Shown: piece after piece, positions 22,271 through 34,879 of the stretch
How positions within the stretch are numbered: position 1 is the stretch's first letter
Layout: every line of letters begins with the position of its first letter
Assembly (NCBI RefSeq): GCF_029784155.1
Contig: NC_073692.1
Coordinates: 277,222,413 to 277,286,412 of the forward strand
DNA length: 64,000 nt
Source: Uranotaenia lowii
Taxonomy: Eukaryota; Arthropoda; Insecta; Diptera; Culicidae
Direction: 5' to 3'
Notes under the pieces: generated by a model
What the model saw: only the letters and a program-made list of their open reading frames with translations
Told to the model about the DNA's origin: nothing
Database searches by the model: none
Made by a program: the position numbers and the translations under genes

Positions 22271-23120
22271 TGTTTAGGTAATAAAAAAAAACTCCAAATA
22301 CAAACCACATTTAGCCTATTTGCTTCTCAGTTTATAGGCTTTCAAACGTAGAAAACAGTTTTCAGATGTTTGGATTTTAGATTTAGTTAATGATGATTAT
22401 CTGCAAAAATTTCATGTTGATCCAAGTTACCCAGGTGATCAAAGATCCCCCAGTTTACTAGCCGATTACTTGCCTAAACAATTTTCTTAAAGCCTAAATT
22501 GAGGCAAATATTTCACTCGAAGACTATAACCCAATTGGACTTAAAACAAAAAAGTTATTGCGGTTCAAAGATTGTATTTTGGCAGAACATTTTCGTCTTA
22601 CACGCAATGAGTACTTTCAACGCATTGCTTTTTATACGAGAATTTTAGCTAAAATGCAATCTTTCAATCGCAATAACTTTACTATTTCAATTCCAATCGT
22701 TTTGCAGTTTTCGAGTGAAATATTTGTCTTAATTTAAAGCAGCAAAATACCTTAAAATCATACTCATGTTTGAGATTTAAGCAATCCCTTCCCATGGTCA
22801 GATCGTTCTGAAATTCGGCATGTGACTTTCTGGTAAGCTAATAATTAATTTTGATTTGGAGCGAGAAAGATTCGCCATGTTTAGTTCGTCCTACATTAAG
22901 ATCAGTACACCGCGATTCGTTAATTTATTCAAAAATGCAAAAAATACTGATATGATAAAGTAACCAATTTTTTTTAATTTTCAAGCGATTTTGATAATGT
23001 TGACTATTGACCATAAGAAATGAGATTTTTAAATGTCACCTTCGAGTCCAAAACTTTTCCTAAAACTGATTTTTTTCTAAAAAAAAATGGGTTTTTTATA
23101 ATTTTTCTATCAAAAAATAA
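22271..23120. other. AT-rich DNA, no gene seen
   Basis: Two similar passages face each other: AAATTGAGGCAAATATTTCACTCGA near 22497 and its approximate inverse TTCGAGTGAAATATTTGTCTTAATTT near 22713. TGCAATCTTT/AAAGATTG text lies between them. They indicate a decayed inverted-repeat element of about 250 bp. Confidence 0.4.
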
Positions 23121-23124
23121 CTAC

Positions 23125-24650
23125 AGACCCGATTTTTTTTGGTAACATTCTGTTTTGGCAACATCCAATTTTGGCACATGTGCCAAAATCGAACGGTTTT
23201 TAGAAGCAACATTACCATTCAGTTTTCTCTATAACTGGACCAATATAATTTAGACCAGTGCTTTCCAAACTTTTTTCATTTACTGCCCCCTTTTGCAAAA
23301 TTTTCAAGCTCAACGCCCTCCTGGGATTTTTTTTTAGAAATTAAAAAAAAATATATATCTGGATCGTTGAAAAACCATTTGCATTTGGCTTTGTGTTGTT
23401 GTAAGACTTAACTCAAAATTCGTTCAAACTTTTATGAGACCCTCAGAGCCAAAGGGGTAGGGGTTGTTATGAGTTTTAATATGGTCGATTTAGATTTAAT
23501 AATGTCAAACGATTTTCAAACCATATTTCGTGATTTTTCAGATTTTTTGAATTTTATTCACATACTATTTCGTTCGAAGGAAAAATGCAAAAATTTTGAA
23601 AAAATATATGGAAAATGATCAAATATTACAACTTAAATGCGTGTTTTCTCGAAATAAGCTTTTAAGTTCTTATACACTTCTTGCTCCAAGGGCCTCATAT
23701 TGTTTCAAACCTCCAGTAAACACTTAAAACACTGGGCCAACTAGTTAACTAGGTAGGATTAACTAGATTGTTTTGTTTTGTTTATCAAACCATTTATCTT
23801 TAATTTTTATAAACAAAATTCCATAATCACAAATAATTTGCATTATTGAATACAAATAAATTGCTGTCAAACCGGTGAAATAGCGAAAAAATAGTATAAT
23901 TTCATGATATCTAAGTTTGAGTATTGTTCAAAGTTATGCAGCGTTCGCGGGTCTTTAAGTTCAAATGAGATTCTAATAACTGAATTCCGGCAATGTTAGT
24001 GATAACCGAATAGATTAAAAGTTTATTTTTTGAATCGATTGAAACAAGTTGAACAAATAAGAACTGAAAATAAAATTGCTTTTACCTATTTTTTCAAATT
24101 TCTTTGTAAAAAATCTACCTCTTAATCACGGATGATGCCTTTTTACACTGATTTTTTCCAAGGTTTTTTCTGTAAGCAGATTTTTGATGAGCAATACATT
24201 TTGAAGATTTTCAAGCATTGCCATTCCAAATTAATCTTTTTAGTATAACCCAAAAAAATCTTACAAAACAAGATCAACATGAAACAATGTGAAAAAATCT
24301 TTCACATACATTTTTAGAATAAATTTATTGAGTAACTGGAACAAAAATTTGCTTGCAGCTCTGTGAAATTAAAGATTTTTTAGTCATGAACCTAATGTTT
24401 AGTTCTGCAACGTAATTTTTTTGTTTTGCTTCAAAATTACTCGTTGTTATTTCAAATTTACGTTGTTTCTACGTTGTTTTGTGAAAAAGTGAATTACGAT
24501 CTCACCGCCCCCTGATCCCTTCCAACGCCCCCCCAAATTTCAAAATTGAGCTCGCCGCCCCCCAGGAAGTTCTCAACGCCCCCAAGGGGGCGATAGGGAC
24601 CACTTTGAAAACCACTGATTTAGACTAACATCATAAATGCGTTTTTACAT
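23125..24650. mobile_element. Remnant of the GTTGCCAAAATCG MITE, split by a hAT element
   Basis: From ACTACAGACCCGATTTT through TTTTGGCACATGTGCCAAAA and AACATTACC, the sequence follows the reverse complement of the right part of the element at 10482-11092. It is broken at 23255, where the hAT element enters, and resumes after 24625 with ACATCATAAATGCGTTTTTA, matching the reverse of 10916-10945. Confidence 0.65.
23256..24617. mobile_element. Non-autonomous hAT element
   Basis: The ends are CAGTGCTTTCCAAACTTTTT on the left and, read inward on the minus strand, CAGTGGTTTTCAAAGTGG on the right. They are flanked by a perfect 8-bp target duplication ATTTAGAC (23248-23255 and 24618-24625). CAGTG termini and 8-bp duplications are diagnostic of the hAT superfamily. 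Subterminal regions carry repeated GCCCCC/GGGGGC tracts (CAACGCCC motifs at both ends). The 1.36-kb interior is AT-rich with no transposase frame. Confidence 0.88.
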
Positions 24651-24651
24651 A

Positions 24652-25020
24652 GCGCCGATGTGGTCCAGTGGATAGGCTGGCGCGAGTCTGGTATTGGTAT
24701 GCCAGGCGTGCTGGGTTCGATTCCCGGTATCGGCAAGAAAGACTTTTTGGGTTCGAATCCCATAAGTTTCCGACAGGTAAGATGTGTTTCATTGTATAAA
24801 TAATTATATATTTCAGAGGGAATTCATCTGGGGTAAATCTGAAGAGACTATTGCAAGCGGAGTGGATTGCCAACCATTGTAGGTCTCTGAAGGTTGTGGA
24901 TGCCTTCTCTCGACGAACCATCGGCCGTGGAAGCCTGAGAAGCAATTCGAAGGCCAAGCCACACAGACTTAGGCTGGACCTTGCTACCGATGGGGGAACC
25001 GAACCATACATACAAAACAG
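24652..25020 (+). mobile_element. tRNA-headed SINE
   Basis: It has a tRNA-like head (24654-24734) and then a body of about 285 bp with less AT-rich sequence ending near ACATACAAAACAGAG. A second perfect B box, GGTTCGAATCC, occurs at 24750-24760. The element follows directly on the hAT/MITE composite and precedes repeat B. No target duplication was identified. Confidence 0.6.
24654..24734 (+). ncRNA. tRNA-like head of a SINE
   Basis: The acceptor arms GCCGATG (24654-24660) and TATCGGC (24728-24734) pair fully (one G-T). The A box is TGGTCCAGTGG (24661-24671) and the B box GGTTCGATTCC (24714-24724), with T stem CTGGG/CCCGG. The anticodon arm is irregular (CTGGT...GCCAG with an eight-base loop), and the molecule is slightly long. 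Together with the attached body, it is better read as a SINE head than as a functional tRNA gene. The polymerase III promoter boxes look intact. Confidence 0.6.
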
Positions 25021-25027
25021 AGATTTC

Positions 25028-25200
25028 AATTTAATGTTAAGCATTCCGAGATATTTGAATCTGAGTACAAGTGCTTTTTTAATTTTTCCAAAATTTCATA
25101 TTTGGAGCATAACTTAAAAACTGTTCTACTGAGATTTTTTTGAATTTCATTTATGGATTCAGCGCCCGATTTCACATTAAAAGTGATCTTCAGTTTACTT
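25028..25200 (-). repeat. Dispersed repeat family B, copy 2
   Basis: Reverse-orientation copy of 20885-21072, adjoining the 3' side of the SINE. The short minus-strand frame across it is not preserved in copy 1. Confidence 0.6.
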
Positions 25201-25429
25201 AGTTCAAAAATGCTGTAAACTAGTGTCATCGGAAAAAAATAATATGCAAGACAGTGAAAATTTTAATTCAGAGATACGAGAACCTACTTTAACCAATGAA
25301 AAACTGAATTTATCATAAACAAGTCCTCTGAATTGTAACTGTTAAAGAATTTAAGATATAGTTTTTGTAGTTTAGAAATTTAAATAAAAGTGTTTTAAAG
25401 ACTCACTAGAAGCATAGAATTCAAAGATC

Positions 25430-26300
25430 CCACTCCAGAGCTGGTCAATTCCGGAAGGCAGGACGACATTGCTTTGTTCGCATTTAAACTAAGGCATCGG
25501 AGATAAGGAATCGGAGACTCTCTGCTTCCGAGAGCAGCAAAACGGACTGGAAAATTATGTTCGCTTCATCAACAATCAGATAAGCCGGAATCAATTTCGC
25601 TTATCTTCCTTTCACGTCACATTAGGCAGCCTCTGGAAGTGTTTGGAGGCGATATTCTCCACTTGTAGGAAGGTACCTACCTGTACCCGGACCTTGCATG
25701 CTACCTTTTTTGGGTCCATTTTGTGCATTCATTTGGCTTTGGGAAATGACCGATCTGCTTGGAGCTTCTTGATAGGGTTACTATTGGACCGCGATTGATA
25801 TCGATGAGAATCCTTGACAAAACTTGTTTTAAATCAATTGTAGTGCTTGAGAAATTCTGAGATTATCATTCAACGTCACCTTCATAATTCGTCCTAAGAC
25901 CTAATCCTGGCAACCCTATCCGTGCTCAGGTGCGTGTTTGAAAAAGAGAAATATGTAACTAGCGATCCCGAGTTGTGATGTCCTGTTTAGAGGTTTGCTC
26001 CCGTCTTCTACTGTCTGGTGCGTTGCGTGTTCGTTTGACCAATTTCAACCATTGGCACATGCAATTCGGATGGAACCGTTTCTCGGTTGCCAATGGCCGT
26101 TCTCCGAAAAGTGAAGAAAGGCATCTCGTTGTTATCGTCTTCATCAGGATCAACTTTCGCAGAGCGTGACAGCCAACACAATTGGAGGGATTTTCAGCAC
26201 AAAATGTTCTGCTACATAACGGGAAACTTTTCTTTCGCTTGGAATGTCATTTGGGCTTTCGATGAATTCGAACAAGTGACTGTTGGAACGACTTCTGGCT
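25430..26300. other. Less AT-rich low-repeat island
   Basis: Mixed composition with several GATA-type sites (GATAAG at about 25503, AGATAAGC at about 25577, GCTTATC at about 25600) and no repeats shared with the rest of the window. Overlapping short frames on both strands (25959-26422) show no family motif. It is a candidate regulatory segment, by composition only. Confidence 0.3.
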
Positions 26301-27671
26301 GGAAGGTTTTTCTGCCAAAATTCTGTGGAACTCTAAGCACCCTTATAAAGTTTTTTAAAAAAAAAACAATAAATTGTTCAAAGTATTCGTGGGAACACAC
26401 TGTCCAGATCCTCATGAAATAAATAGGAAATGATGCATAAACCTTTCAAACATTAATCTACATTTAGTAAACATACTTTTTTTTACAATTTTCGCTGTAA
26501 AACTTTTGCAATCGCTTGCAAATGTAAATTAAAATGTGGTAAACAATGCTTTTTTTTAAAATGGAGTTCCAGAAATTGAACTGCCTTGCCAAAAACTTGC
26601 ACAAACATCATACTTCATCCCTCTATAATTCGAAAATATCAAAGGCTTATCTGTCAGAAAGCCGAAGTATTATATAATTTACATTTTTATAAGCACTCTG
26701 TTTCGGTGTTTACACATCAAAGAGATTTCGGAAGCTACGAAACTAGAATCGCATCATCCTCCCAACCAAATAAACAAACAAACGAACAAGAGAAGGAGAG
26801 GTAAAATGAGGAAACGGTCCAAGAAGGAAGGAGGAGAAAATGGGTTCCGAACTTGGCGGACCGAAAACAAACACTAATTAGCGTCCCCGGTAAGAGGCGT
26901 TAAATTAAAATCTACCTCCTTCTTTTTTGCACCACACCGAAGGTAAAGAACCTTTCAAGTGATTCCTTGATCCAGAGATAAAAAAAAACGAATTTTTAGT
27001 GAATCCTTTTCTCTGGGCTTTTACCGAAAATGATTTTCAATATGCTAGGTAATAAAGGTAAAATTTTAATTTTAAAATGAATGCTCAACAGGATTCAAAA
27101 TTGAGTTATGAATTTAACTTAAATCGATAAGCTCTCAGAAATGGTTTTTTTTTTAATTTTTAATATTCTATTGAGTTTCTTTTAACAAGAGTTCTTTCGT
27201 TTTTTACCAATAGAAAATTAATTTTTTTGCATAAAAATATCATTTCTGAAAAAAACTAAACCAATCAGGACAAAGAAGCAATTAATTCAAAATCATTAAC
27301 TGAGGAAAAATAAAACCACTTTTGTAATGACATTTTTTTTTTCAAAATTCTTCATGAATTCTCTTTTTGTAACACTTCAAAAAAGTTGTGAGAAAAATGA
27401 AATTTTCAACACTTAACAAGATTTCACGTTTCGAAAAAAAAAATAAAAAAAATCTCAAATTACCCAATTATTGTTTTTCAAAAACGAAAGATTAGTAATG
27501 AATGCCAATTCTGTTACAAACGTTAAATTAATAAAAATAAAATAACTAGATAAATAAAAAAAAGAATCAAACATGAATTGTAAAAAAAAAACATTTAACA
27601 AAAACAACAAAAATTAGAAAACAAAAACCTAAACAAAAACGAAAGAAACGACAAAAAATGACACCAACGTT
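26301..27671. other. AT-rich DNA leading into the tandem array
   Basis: A less AT-rich patch at 26780-26960 (with GAACTTGGCGGACCGAAAAC) resembles the other unique islands. The rest is A/T-run-rich. No gene was seen. Confidence 0.4.
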
Positions 27672-30279
27672 AAAAATGACAAAAATGACATGAACGACAA
27701 TAATGACAAAAATGACAAAAATGACAAAAATGACAAAAATGACAAAAATGACAAAAATGACAAAAATGACAAAAATGACAAAAATGACAAAAATGACAAA
27801 AATGACAAAAATGACAAAAATGACAAAAATGACAAAAATGACAAAAATGACAAAAATGACAAAAATGACAAAAATGACAAAAATGACAAAAATGACAAAA
27901 ATGACAAAAATGACAAAAATGACAAAAATGACAAAAATGACAAAAATGACAAAAATGACAAAAATGACAAAACTGACAAAAATGACAAAAATGACAAAAA
28001 TGACAAAAATGACAAAAATGACAAAAATGACAAAAATGACAAAAATGACAAAAATGACAAAAATGACAAAAATGACAAAAATGACAAAAATGACAAAAAT
28101 GACAAAAATGACAAAAATGACAAAAATGACAAAAATGACAAAAATGACAAAAATGACAAAAATGACAAAAATGACAAAAATGACAAAAATGACAAAAATG
28201 ACAAAAATGACAAAAATGACAAAAATGACAAAAATGACAAAAATGACAAAAATGACAAAAATGACAAAAATGACAAAAATGACAAAAATGACAAAAATGA
28301 CAAAAATGACAAAAATGACAAAAATGACAAAAATGACAAAAATGACAAAAATGACAAAAATGACAAAAATGACAAAAATGACAAAAATGACAAAAATGAC
28401 AAAAATGACAAAAATGACAAAAATGACAAAAATGACAAAAATGACAAAAATGACAAAAATGACAAAAATGACAAAAATGACAAAAATGACAAAAATGACA
28501 AAAATGACAAAAATGACAAAAATGACAAAAATGACAAAAATGACAAAAATGACAAAAATGACAAAAATGACAAAAATGACAAAAATGACAAAAATGACAA
28601 AAATGACAAAACTGACAAAAATGACAATAATGACAATAATGACAAAAATGACAAAAATGACAAAAATGACAAAAATGACAAAAATGACAAAAATGACAAA
28701 AATGACAAAAATGACAAAAATGACAAAAATGACAAAAATGACAAAAATGACAAAAATGACAAAAATGACAAAAATGACAAAAATGACAAAAATGACAAAA
28801 ATGACAAAAATGACAAAAATGACAAAAATGACAAAAATGACAAAAAGAACAAAACTGACAAAAATGACAAAAATGACAAAAAAGACAAAAATGACAAAAA
28901 TGACAAAAATGACAAAAATGACAAAAATGACAAAAATGACAAAAATGACAAAAATGACAAAAATGACAAAAATGACAAAAATGACAAAAATGACAAAAAT
29001 GACAAAAATGACAAAAATGACAAAAATGACAAAAATGACAAAAATGACAAAAATGACAAAAATGACAAAAATGACAAAAATGACAAAAATGACAAAAATG
29101 ACAAAAATGACAAAAATGACAAAAATGACAAAAATGACAAAAATGACTCAAATGACAAAAATGATAAAAATGACAAAAATGACAAAAATGACAAAAATGA
29201 CAAAAATGACAAAAATGACAAAAATGACAAAAATGACAAAAATGACAAAAATGACAAAAATGACAAAAATGACAAAAATGACAAAAATGGCAAAAATGAC
29301 AAAAATGACAAAAATGACAAAAATGACAAAAATGACAAAAATGACAAAAATGACAAAAATGACAAAAATGACAAAAATGACAAAAATGACAAAAATGACA
29401 AAAATGACAAAAATGACAAAAATGACAAAAATGACAAAAATGACAAAAATGACAAAAATGACAAAAATGACAAAAATGACAAAAATGACAAAAATGACAA
29501 AAATGACAAAAATGACAAAAATGACAAAAATGACAAAAATGACAAAAATGACAAAAATGACAAAAATGACAAAAATGACAAAAATGACAAAAATGACAAA
29601 AATGACAAAAATGACAAAAATGACAAAAATGACAAAAATGACAAAAATGACAAAAATGACAAAAATGACAAAAATGACAAAAATGACAAAAATGACAAAA
29701 ATGACAAAAATGACAAAAATGACAAAAATGACAAAAATGACAAAAATGACAAAAATGACAAAAATGACAAAAATGACAAAAATGACAAAAATGACAAAAA
29801 TGACAAAAATGACAAAAATGACAAAAATGACAAAAATGACAAAAATGACAAAAATGACAAAAATGACAAAAATGACAAAAATGACAAAAATGACAAAAAT
29901 GACAAAAATGACAAAAATGACAAAAATGACAAAAATGACAAAAATGACAAAAATGACAAAAATGACAAAAATGACAAAAATGACAAAAATGACAAAAATG
30001 ACAAAAATGACAAAAATGACAAAAATGACAAAAATGACAAAAATGACAAAAATGACAAAAATGACAAAAATAACAAAAATGACAAAAATGACAAAAATGA
30101 CAAAAATGACAAAAATGACAAAAATGACAAAAATGACAAAAATGACAAAAATGACAAAAATGACAAAAATGACAAAAATGACAAAAATGACAAAAATGAC
30201 AAAAATGACAAAAATGACTAAAATGACAAAAATGACTAAAATGACTAAAATCATCAAAATGACTCAAATGACAAAAATG
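27672..30279. repeat. 9-bp tandem array (AAAAATGAC)n, about 2.6 kb
   Basis: Roughly 285 head-to-tail copies of AAAAATGAC. The register never changes across the array, because the same two plus-strand frames read pure (NDK)n and (TKM)n throughout. Only about a dozen units carry substitutions (for example ACTGAC near 27971, 28611 and 28855, AATAATGAC twice near 28625, GGCAAAAAT near 29288). Variants cluster at both edges, as expected when exchange homogenises the centre. Five of six frames lack stops simply because the unit is nine bases long, so the 370-980-codon frames are artefacts. Flanks at 27600-27670 are related A-rich sequence, the likely seed. Confidence 0.97.
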
Positions 30280-33200
30280 TTGTTTTATTCTAGTTGATGA
30301 ATTTTCATTCATGGCTTTCATTATTTTCAACAAGCAAAATGTTTGAAATAATAGCTTAAAAAATTCTGCATATATGCATATATACCCTGATTTAAGCTTT
30401 AAAAGCTTTCTTCTAAGAAATTTTCTCATTAGGTGAAAAATTGTAACATGATCAAAAATCATTGTTTGATTGCTTAAAAATCGTAAATCAACACATGTTG
30501 TGCCATTGCAGTGGATTATAAATTTGCTGGTTAGCTTCAAAACCTCCCAACAACCCTCACCTGCCGGAAACTGGACCGAATCGACCACATTAAGTGTTGC
30601 TACCTTACCCACAGACACTGGTCATGTATTCCTTAGTTGCAGAATTGTTTTTTCCCGCCAAAACCTGGCGAAAGGAAGACTAAATATTTATGGTTTGATC
30701 TTCGAGATCGATTTCCTTTTGTGCCGAAGGTTAATTTCGTGGTTCTGGTCTTTTTTTTTTCGTTCGGTAATACTTTTTCTTGCTTCCACAGCTTACTCGA
30801 AAAAATAAGATCTCTGTTCAACAATGCTAACAGTATCGCATAATGTGACATTCATTTTGGGTAATAAACAATGAGACTGTTCATCTTTAACTGCTTGTTT
30901 TCGATTTTCATTTTTTTCCGCTTGCACCTTTTTTTCGGCGGCAAGTACTTTATTTTTGGTATTCTTTTTTTGTGATTTTCAAAGACATGAGCGGAGAGGC
31001 TCGATAATTTATTCTGAAGGTGTTAAAAAAAACCTTTTTGCGACGTTTGCATCAGATAGCTACAATGTGGGATCAATGTGAGCATTTTGAATGCAATTGA
31101 TATTGATAAATGACTTGATCGCCAAAGTTTAGAGCTATTGAGAAAAATTAAATTGTTTACACATCATTTTTCTTTTAAATTCTTCAGAAATACAAATACC
31201 TACATTGTTTTCAGATTTGTTTTATATGGAAAACTACAGTATGTTGTTTAAAATCATTATTGTCAATTGAATGACTACTTTTTCTATAATGTAAGTATTT
31301 ACTCTATAAACTTAATTTTTGCACAAGATTCGTTCGGTTTGTTGTTAACACAATCTCATTTAACTTTTTCTTAAGATCATCTGTAAGGAATTCTTGGGCC
31401 GCTGAAACCGTTTAGCCCAGTAGCTGTCCTGACCCAGAGGGAGAAGAATGGAGTCGTAAATCTAGCCATGATGTCGAAATCCCGCAAGAAACTTCATCGA
31501 ACTGATATTAGTCCCCAGCATGTCTTCGGCCCACATTTTCTATTGAAAAAAAAAACGGCACCCAAAAGCAGCGGCGCCCCACATCGACGAATGAATGGTC
31601 CGGGACGAACTTTTCTGCCAACAACTTCTGGCGTCGATTATCGTCTGATAAAATCTAAATGGGTCTGTAGACAATTTAGCGCAAATGACTGTTATTGGCG
31701 GGGGCAAAATATATTCCACTCCCTGGATGTGTTCCGATAAAGTGAGAAAAACTTTTGTATCCTCTAAACATAAAAATGCTACTTACGAAAAACACGCCTT
31801 AAGGGTGGATCAGATAGTCGTCCTCCGGTCTATGTGGGTTGACTTATGGTCGAATTTATGCTTTGACTAAATATTGGAAAAATGGAACATTCCTGTACAC
31901 GATAAGAATGAGCTGGCTTCAATGGAGAAAGCTGAAGAAAATCTATAAAACAATGATTATCTGCATCCATAAAGCGGAATTGGTTGAGCTCAATGATTTA
32001 AACGTTGTAATAAATCAAGTTGATTCTTAATTGCTCCATATGACAAGTATAAAAATACTATCAAAAAATTTGTTCTAGATGATTAAAGTCGTGAGGCTAT
32101 AATGCCTCACGTTATTCACTTTTTCATTGTAAATTTGATTAGGATACAAAAAAAAAAGATTTGAGGGAAAAGTGCAACATTGGCACAAAAGAAAAGAAAA
32201 AAGTGGAGGCACGTTAGGATAATCGCGGTTTAAGATTTGAAATACAAAAATATTCGGTCAACTACATAATCTTTAAGAAATAGGTCTTACCCAATCTGTA
32301 GCATTTACGAATCCTGAGATATCTATTATATAAAATTCTCTTGTAACGGTGTTTGTAGTACTACTCCTCCGAAATGACCCAAACGATTCAAATGAAATTA
32401 TTTTTAGAATATTCTGTGGGCATGCGAATCGGTTTATATCGAATAAAAACAACAAAAAGTCGCATTAATTGTCAGTAATCATTAAATTTGTAATAAATTG
32501 AATCAAATTAAAGTCATGGCCTTCAATTTTTTCGAGATTTTCTTTACTTTGGGCGCCGGACGGGCGGTTTGTTTTTCGTCTCTATGGTCAAGGCGTCGCA
32601 AGCAAACGTCGTAGGAGGTTAGTAACTATGGCATAGCATACTGTTTAGTGGGAATTTTTGGGCGCGCATTTCTCAACCAAGCATAATTTCGATGCATGTG
32701 GTGACCACATGAAGCCTAGATGTGTTTTTTTCTTCTTGATTCCTAGATCATTTGTACAGCACATATGTAGTAATGAATGACGCCCATATGTGACCCAGAT
32801 TAATATTTTGCCGATCAAATCAAAACCATGCAAACGATTTAAAAAAATTAAAACTTCAATTCGTGATATTTCAAGAAGGAATTGTTGTCTAAATAATATG
32901 ACTTTAGTACTGATACGTATGAAATAATGGTATGACTCTTTGCGGACATTTGAAAAAAGAAAAGTGGAAAGACTTGGTTTATAATCCAAAATGCTAGAAA
33001 TATTTTTCAAACATGTACAAATGTGCTTCACAGAAGTTGTATCATGCGCCATTAAATTTATAGAACAACCACAAAATCCGTTGGAAATGAACAGACACAT
33101 GAACTGAACAAGAGCCTGTCCTTTAAAATGGATTATATAAGATTGATGTTCAATTGAAGGCCGAATGCAAAGAAGTGCAAACGTTCAACATTTACAAAAA

Positions 33201-34375
33201 ATGTATACATGATTTCTAAATTTATAAATGGTTGGGCCCAAATAAACAATCTGACTAAATAAACTTAACTTTTTATTAAATCGTTCACCAAAAAACTGTT
33301 TACAGGTTCCCTGTTTGTTTACACAGAATTCAAATACGTACTTAACATAAATGTGTGTTTTTGTTTGACATATTTTGGTTACGTCGGTGAGACTTTAGAT
33401 CCAATTTTTTTGTTGACATGTTTTTTGTGATTGATATTCCAGAAGCATAATTTTTGATAGCAGAAGCTGAATTTGTTTTTTTTTTTTTTTTTTTTGATAA
33501 GTTTTTGTTATGACCTTAAAGGTTTGAAAATAAAATTAACTCCTGTCATTTCACACGGTGAAACAAGTGGCAATGCGCCTTTAAGTCATGAAACATATTC
33601 CAATTTTTCTCTAAAATAGTCAGATAGGGTATCCCGAGTGTTAAATCTGAACGGATATTAAAAATTTTTAAATGTCGAGGTAAATTTACATGAAAATTTC
33701 CAGAAAAAAGAATGAACTCATGAAATTATCGTAGCCTTGAAAGATTAATTCTTTTTTATGTATTTAATTTTTTTAAAATCTGCGTTCCAATTAAATCTTA
33801 TTGAATCTTGAAAATATCATATAATCTTAAACAGAATCGCAAATCACCTTTAACACTGTTTAGGAAAATTTTAAATCAGACAACAATGGTTTAAATTGGC
33901 AGGTGTGTATTTAAGGATAAAAAAGAAGATAAAAATGCTTTAATTCGGTTGAATAACAAAAAAATTTAATCATATCTTTTCTCCTTTCAAAACTAAATAA
34001 AATTTCTTTGAATATTAACCCAATAAATCAAAACTTCTTGATTTAATTAGCATTTTTTGCTAAAAACAAGGGCGAACTTTTTTTTGGACATGATTTTGAT
34101 GAAAATATGGATATAAATAACCACTGCTTCCAAATGTGAGGAAAGTGAAGCTGCTTGAAAATGGTTTGAAAAAAATCATCTCTAATGATTTTATTTCTTC
34201 AGTTCTTAAAAATATACCATTAAAAGCTACTCGGGAGCTAAAAGTGCTGCGCTAGGCAGAATATTGAACAAACACTCCAAAAATTGTCCCGATATTAAAA
34301 ATTCTTTTTCCATAAAGTTTCATATGCAATAAATTCCAATAAATGAGAAATTTTTGATTTCGATTTAAACCTTAA
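30280..34375. other. Largely single-copy DNA, no demonstrable gene
   Basis: 30480-30870 and 31380-31870 are less AT-rich. The frame at 31468-31740 and its neighbours have no recognised motif or splice signals. 32520-32640 holds a short GC-rich patch (TTGGGCGCCGGACGGGCGG). A T homopolymer of about 20 bases lies at 33474-33496. The 151-codon minus-strand frame at 33100-32645 is the longest here and is unlike any family I know; its start is not ATG-certain. Confidence 0.35.
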
Positions 34376-34409
34376 TGTGAACTAGAGCAAAGCGGAGTAA
34401 ATCAACTAA
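34376..34409 (+). mobile_element. Possible Helitron 3' end, second family
   Basis: ATGTGAACTAGAGCAAAGCG then GAGTAAATCAACTAA matches the layout at 11275-11312 and ends with CTAA (34406-34409), fitting the Helitron CTRR rule. The hairpin is decayed. The 5' end was not located. Confidence 0.35.
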
Positions 34410-34879
34410 ATTGTATACAATAAATGAAACATAGATATAATCAACATATGTTATTTATGGAACAAGTTATAAAGAGTGGATTTTTTTTAGCATGAGGTTT
34501 GCCAAGTTTGATGGTAACGTTGAGTGCTGAAAAAATCGAATTTGCAACGGGAAGCTGATACCTGATATCATTCGGCAATATTCAAAGCATCCGAATCAAA
34601 GAAATGTAAATGAAAAGGATTCATGTAAGATGTATGTAAAATTTATTGGAGATATTTTTTGAATAATCAGTTAAAAGACCCGTAGAATTGAGTTAAAATT
34701 CCTAGATTTGATTCCGATATAATTGAGCAGGCCAATTCGAGCAAACGGAAAAGATGAATATGTTAAAAAAACTAGGACATGTTCAAGAAAGCGAGACGAT
34801 TAACAACTCAAGATTTGATGCTTTTTTTAAGTCAAACAGCGAAAAAAAAATTGAAATAGACGCCAAGTTTAAAATGGTA

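Noticed and set aside
24654..24734. Functional tRNA gene
   Set aside because: Acceptor and T arms are good, but the anticodon arm is irregular, there is no immediate terminator, and a SINE body follows.
27629..30618. Very long open frames (370-982 codons) on both strands
   Set aside because: They are the 9-bp array read in frame. Nine is a multiple of three, so five of six frames have no stop. Products would be pure tripeptide repeats, and the same DNA is open on both strands.
32645..33100. 151-codon minus-strand frame as a gene
   Set aside because: Long for the window but with no recognised domain, no splice signals at its edges, and composition like its AT-rich surroundings.
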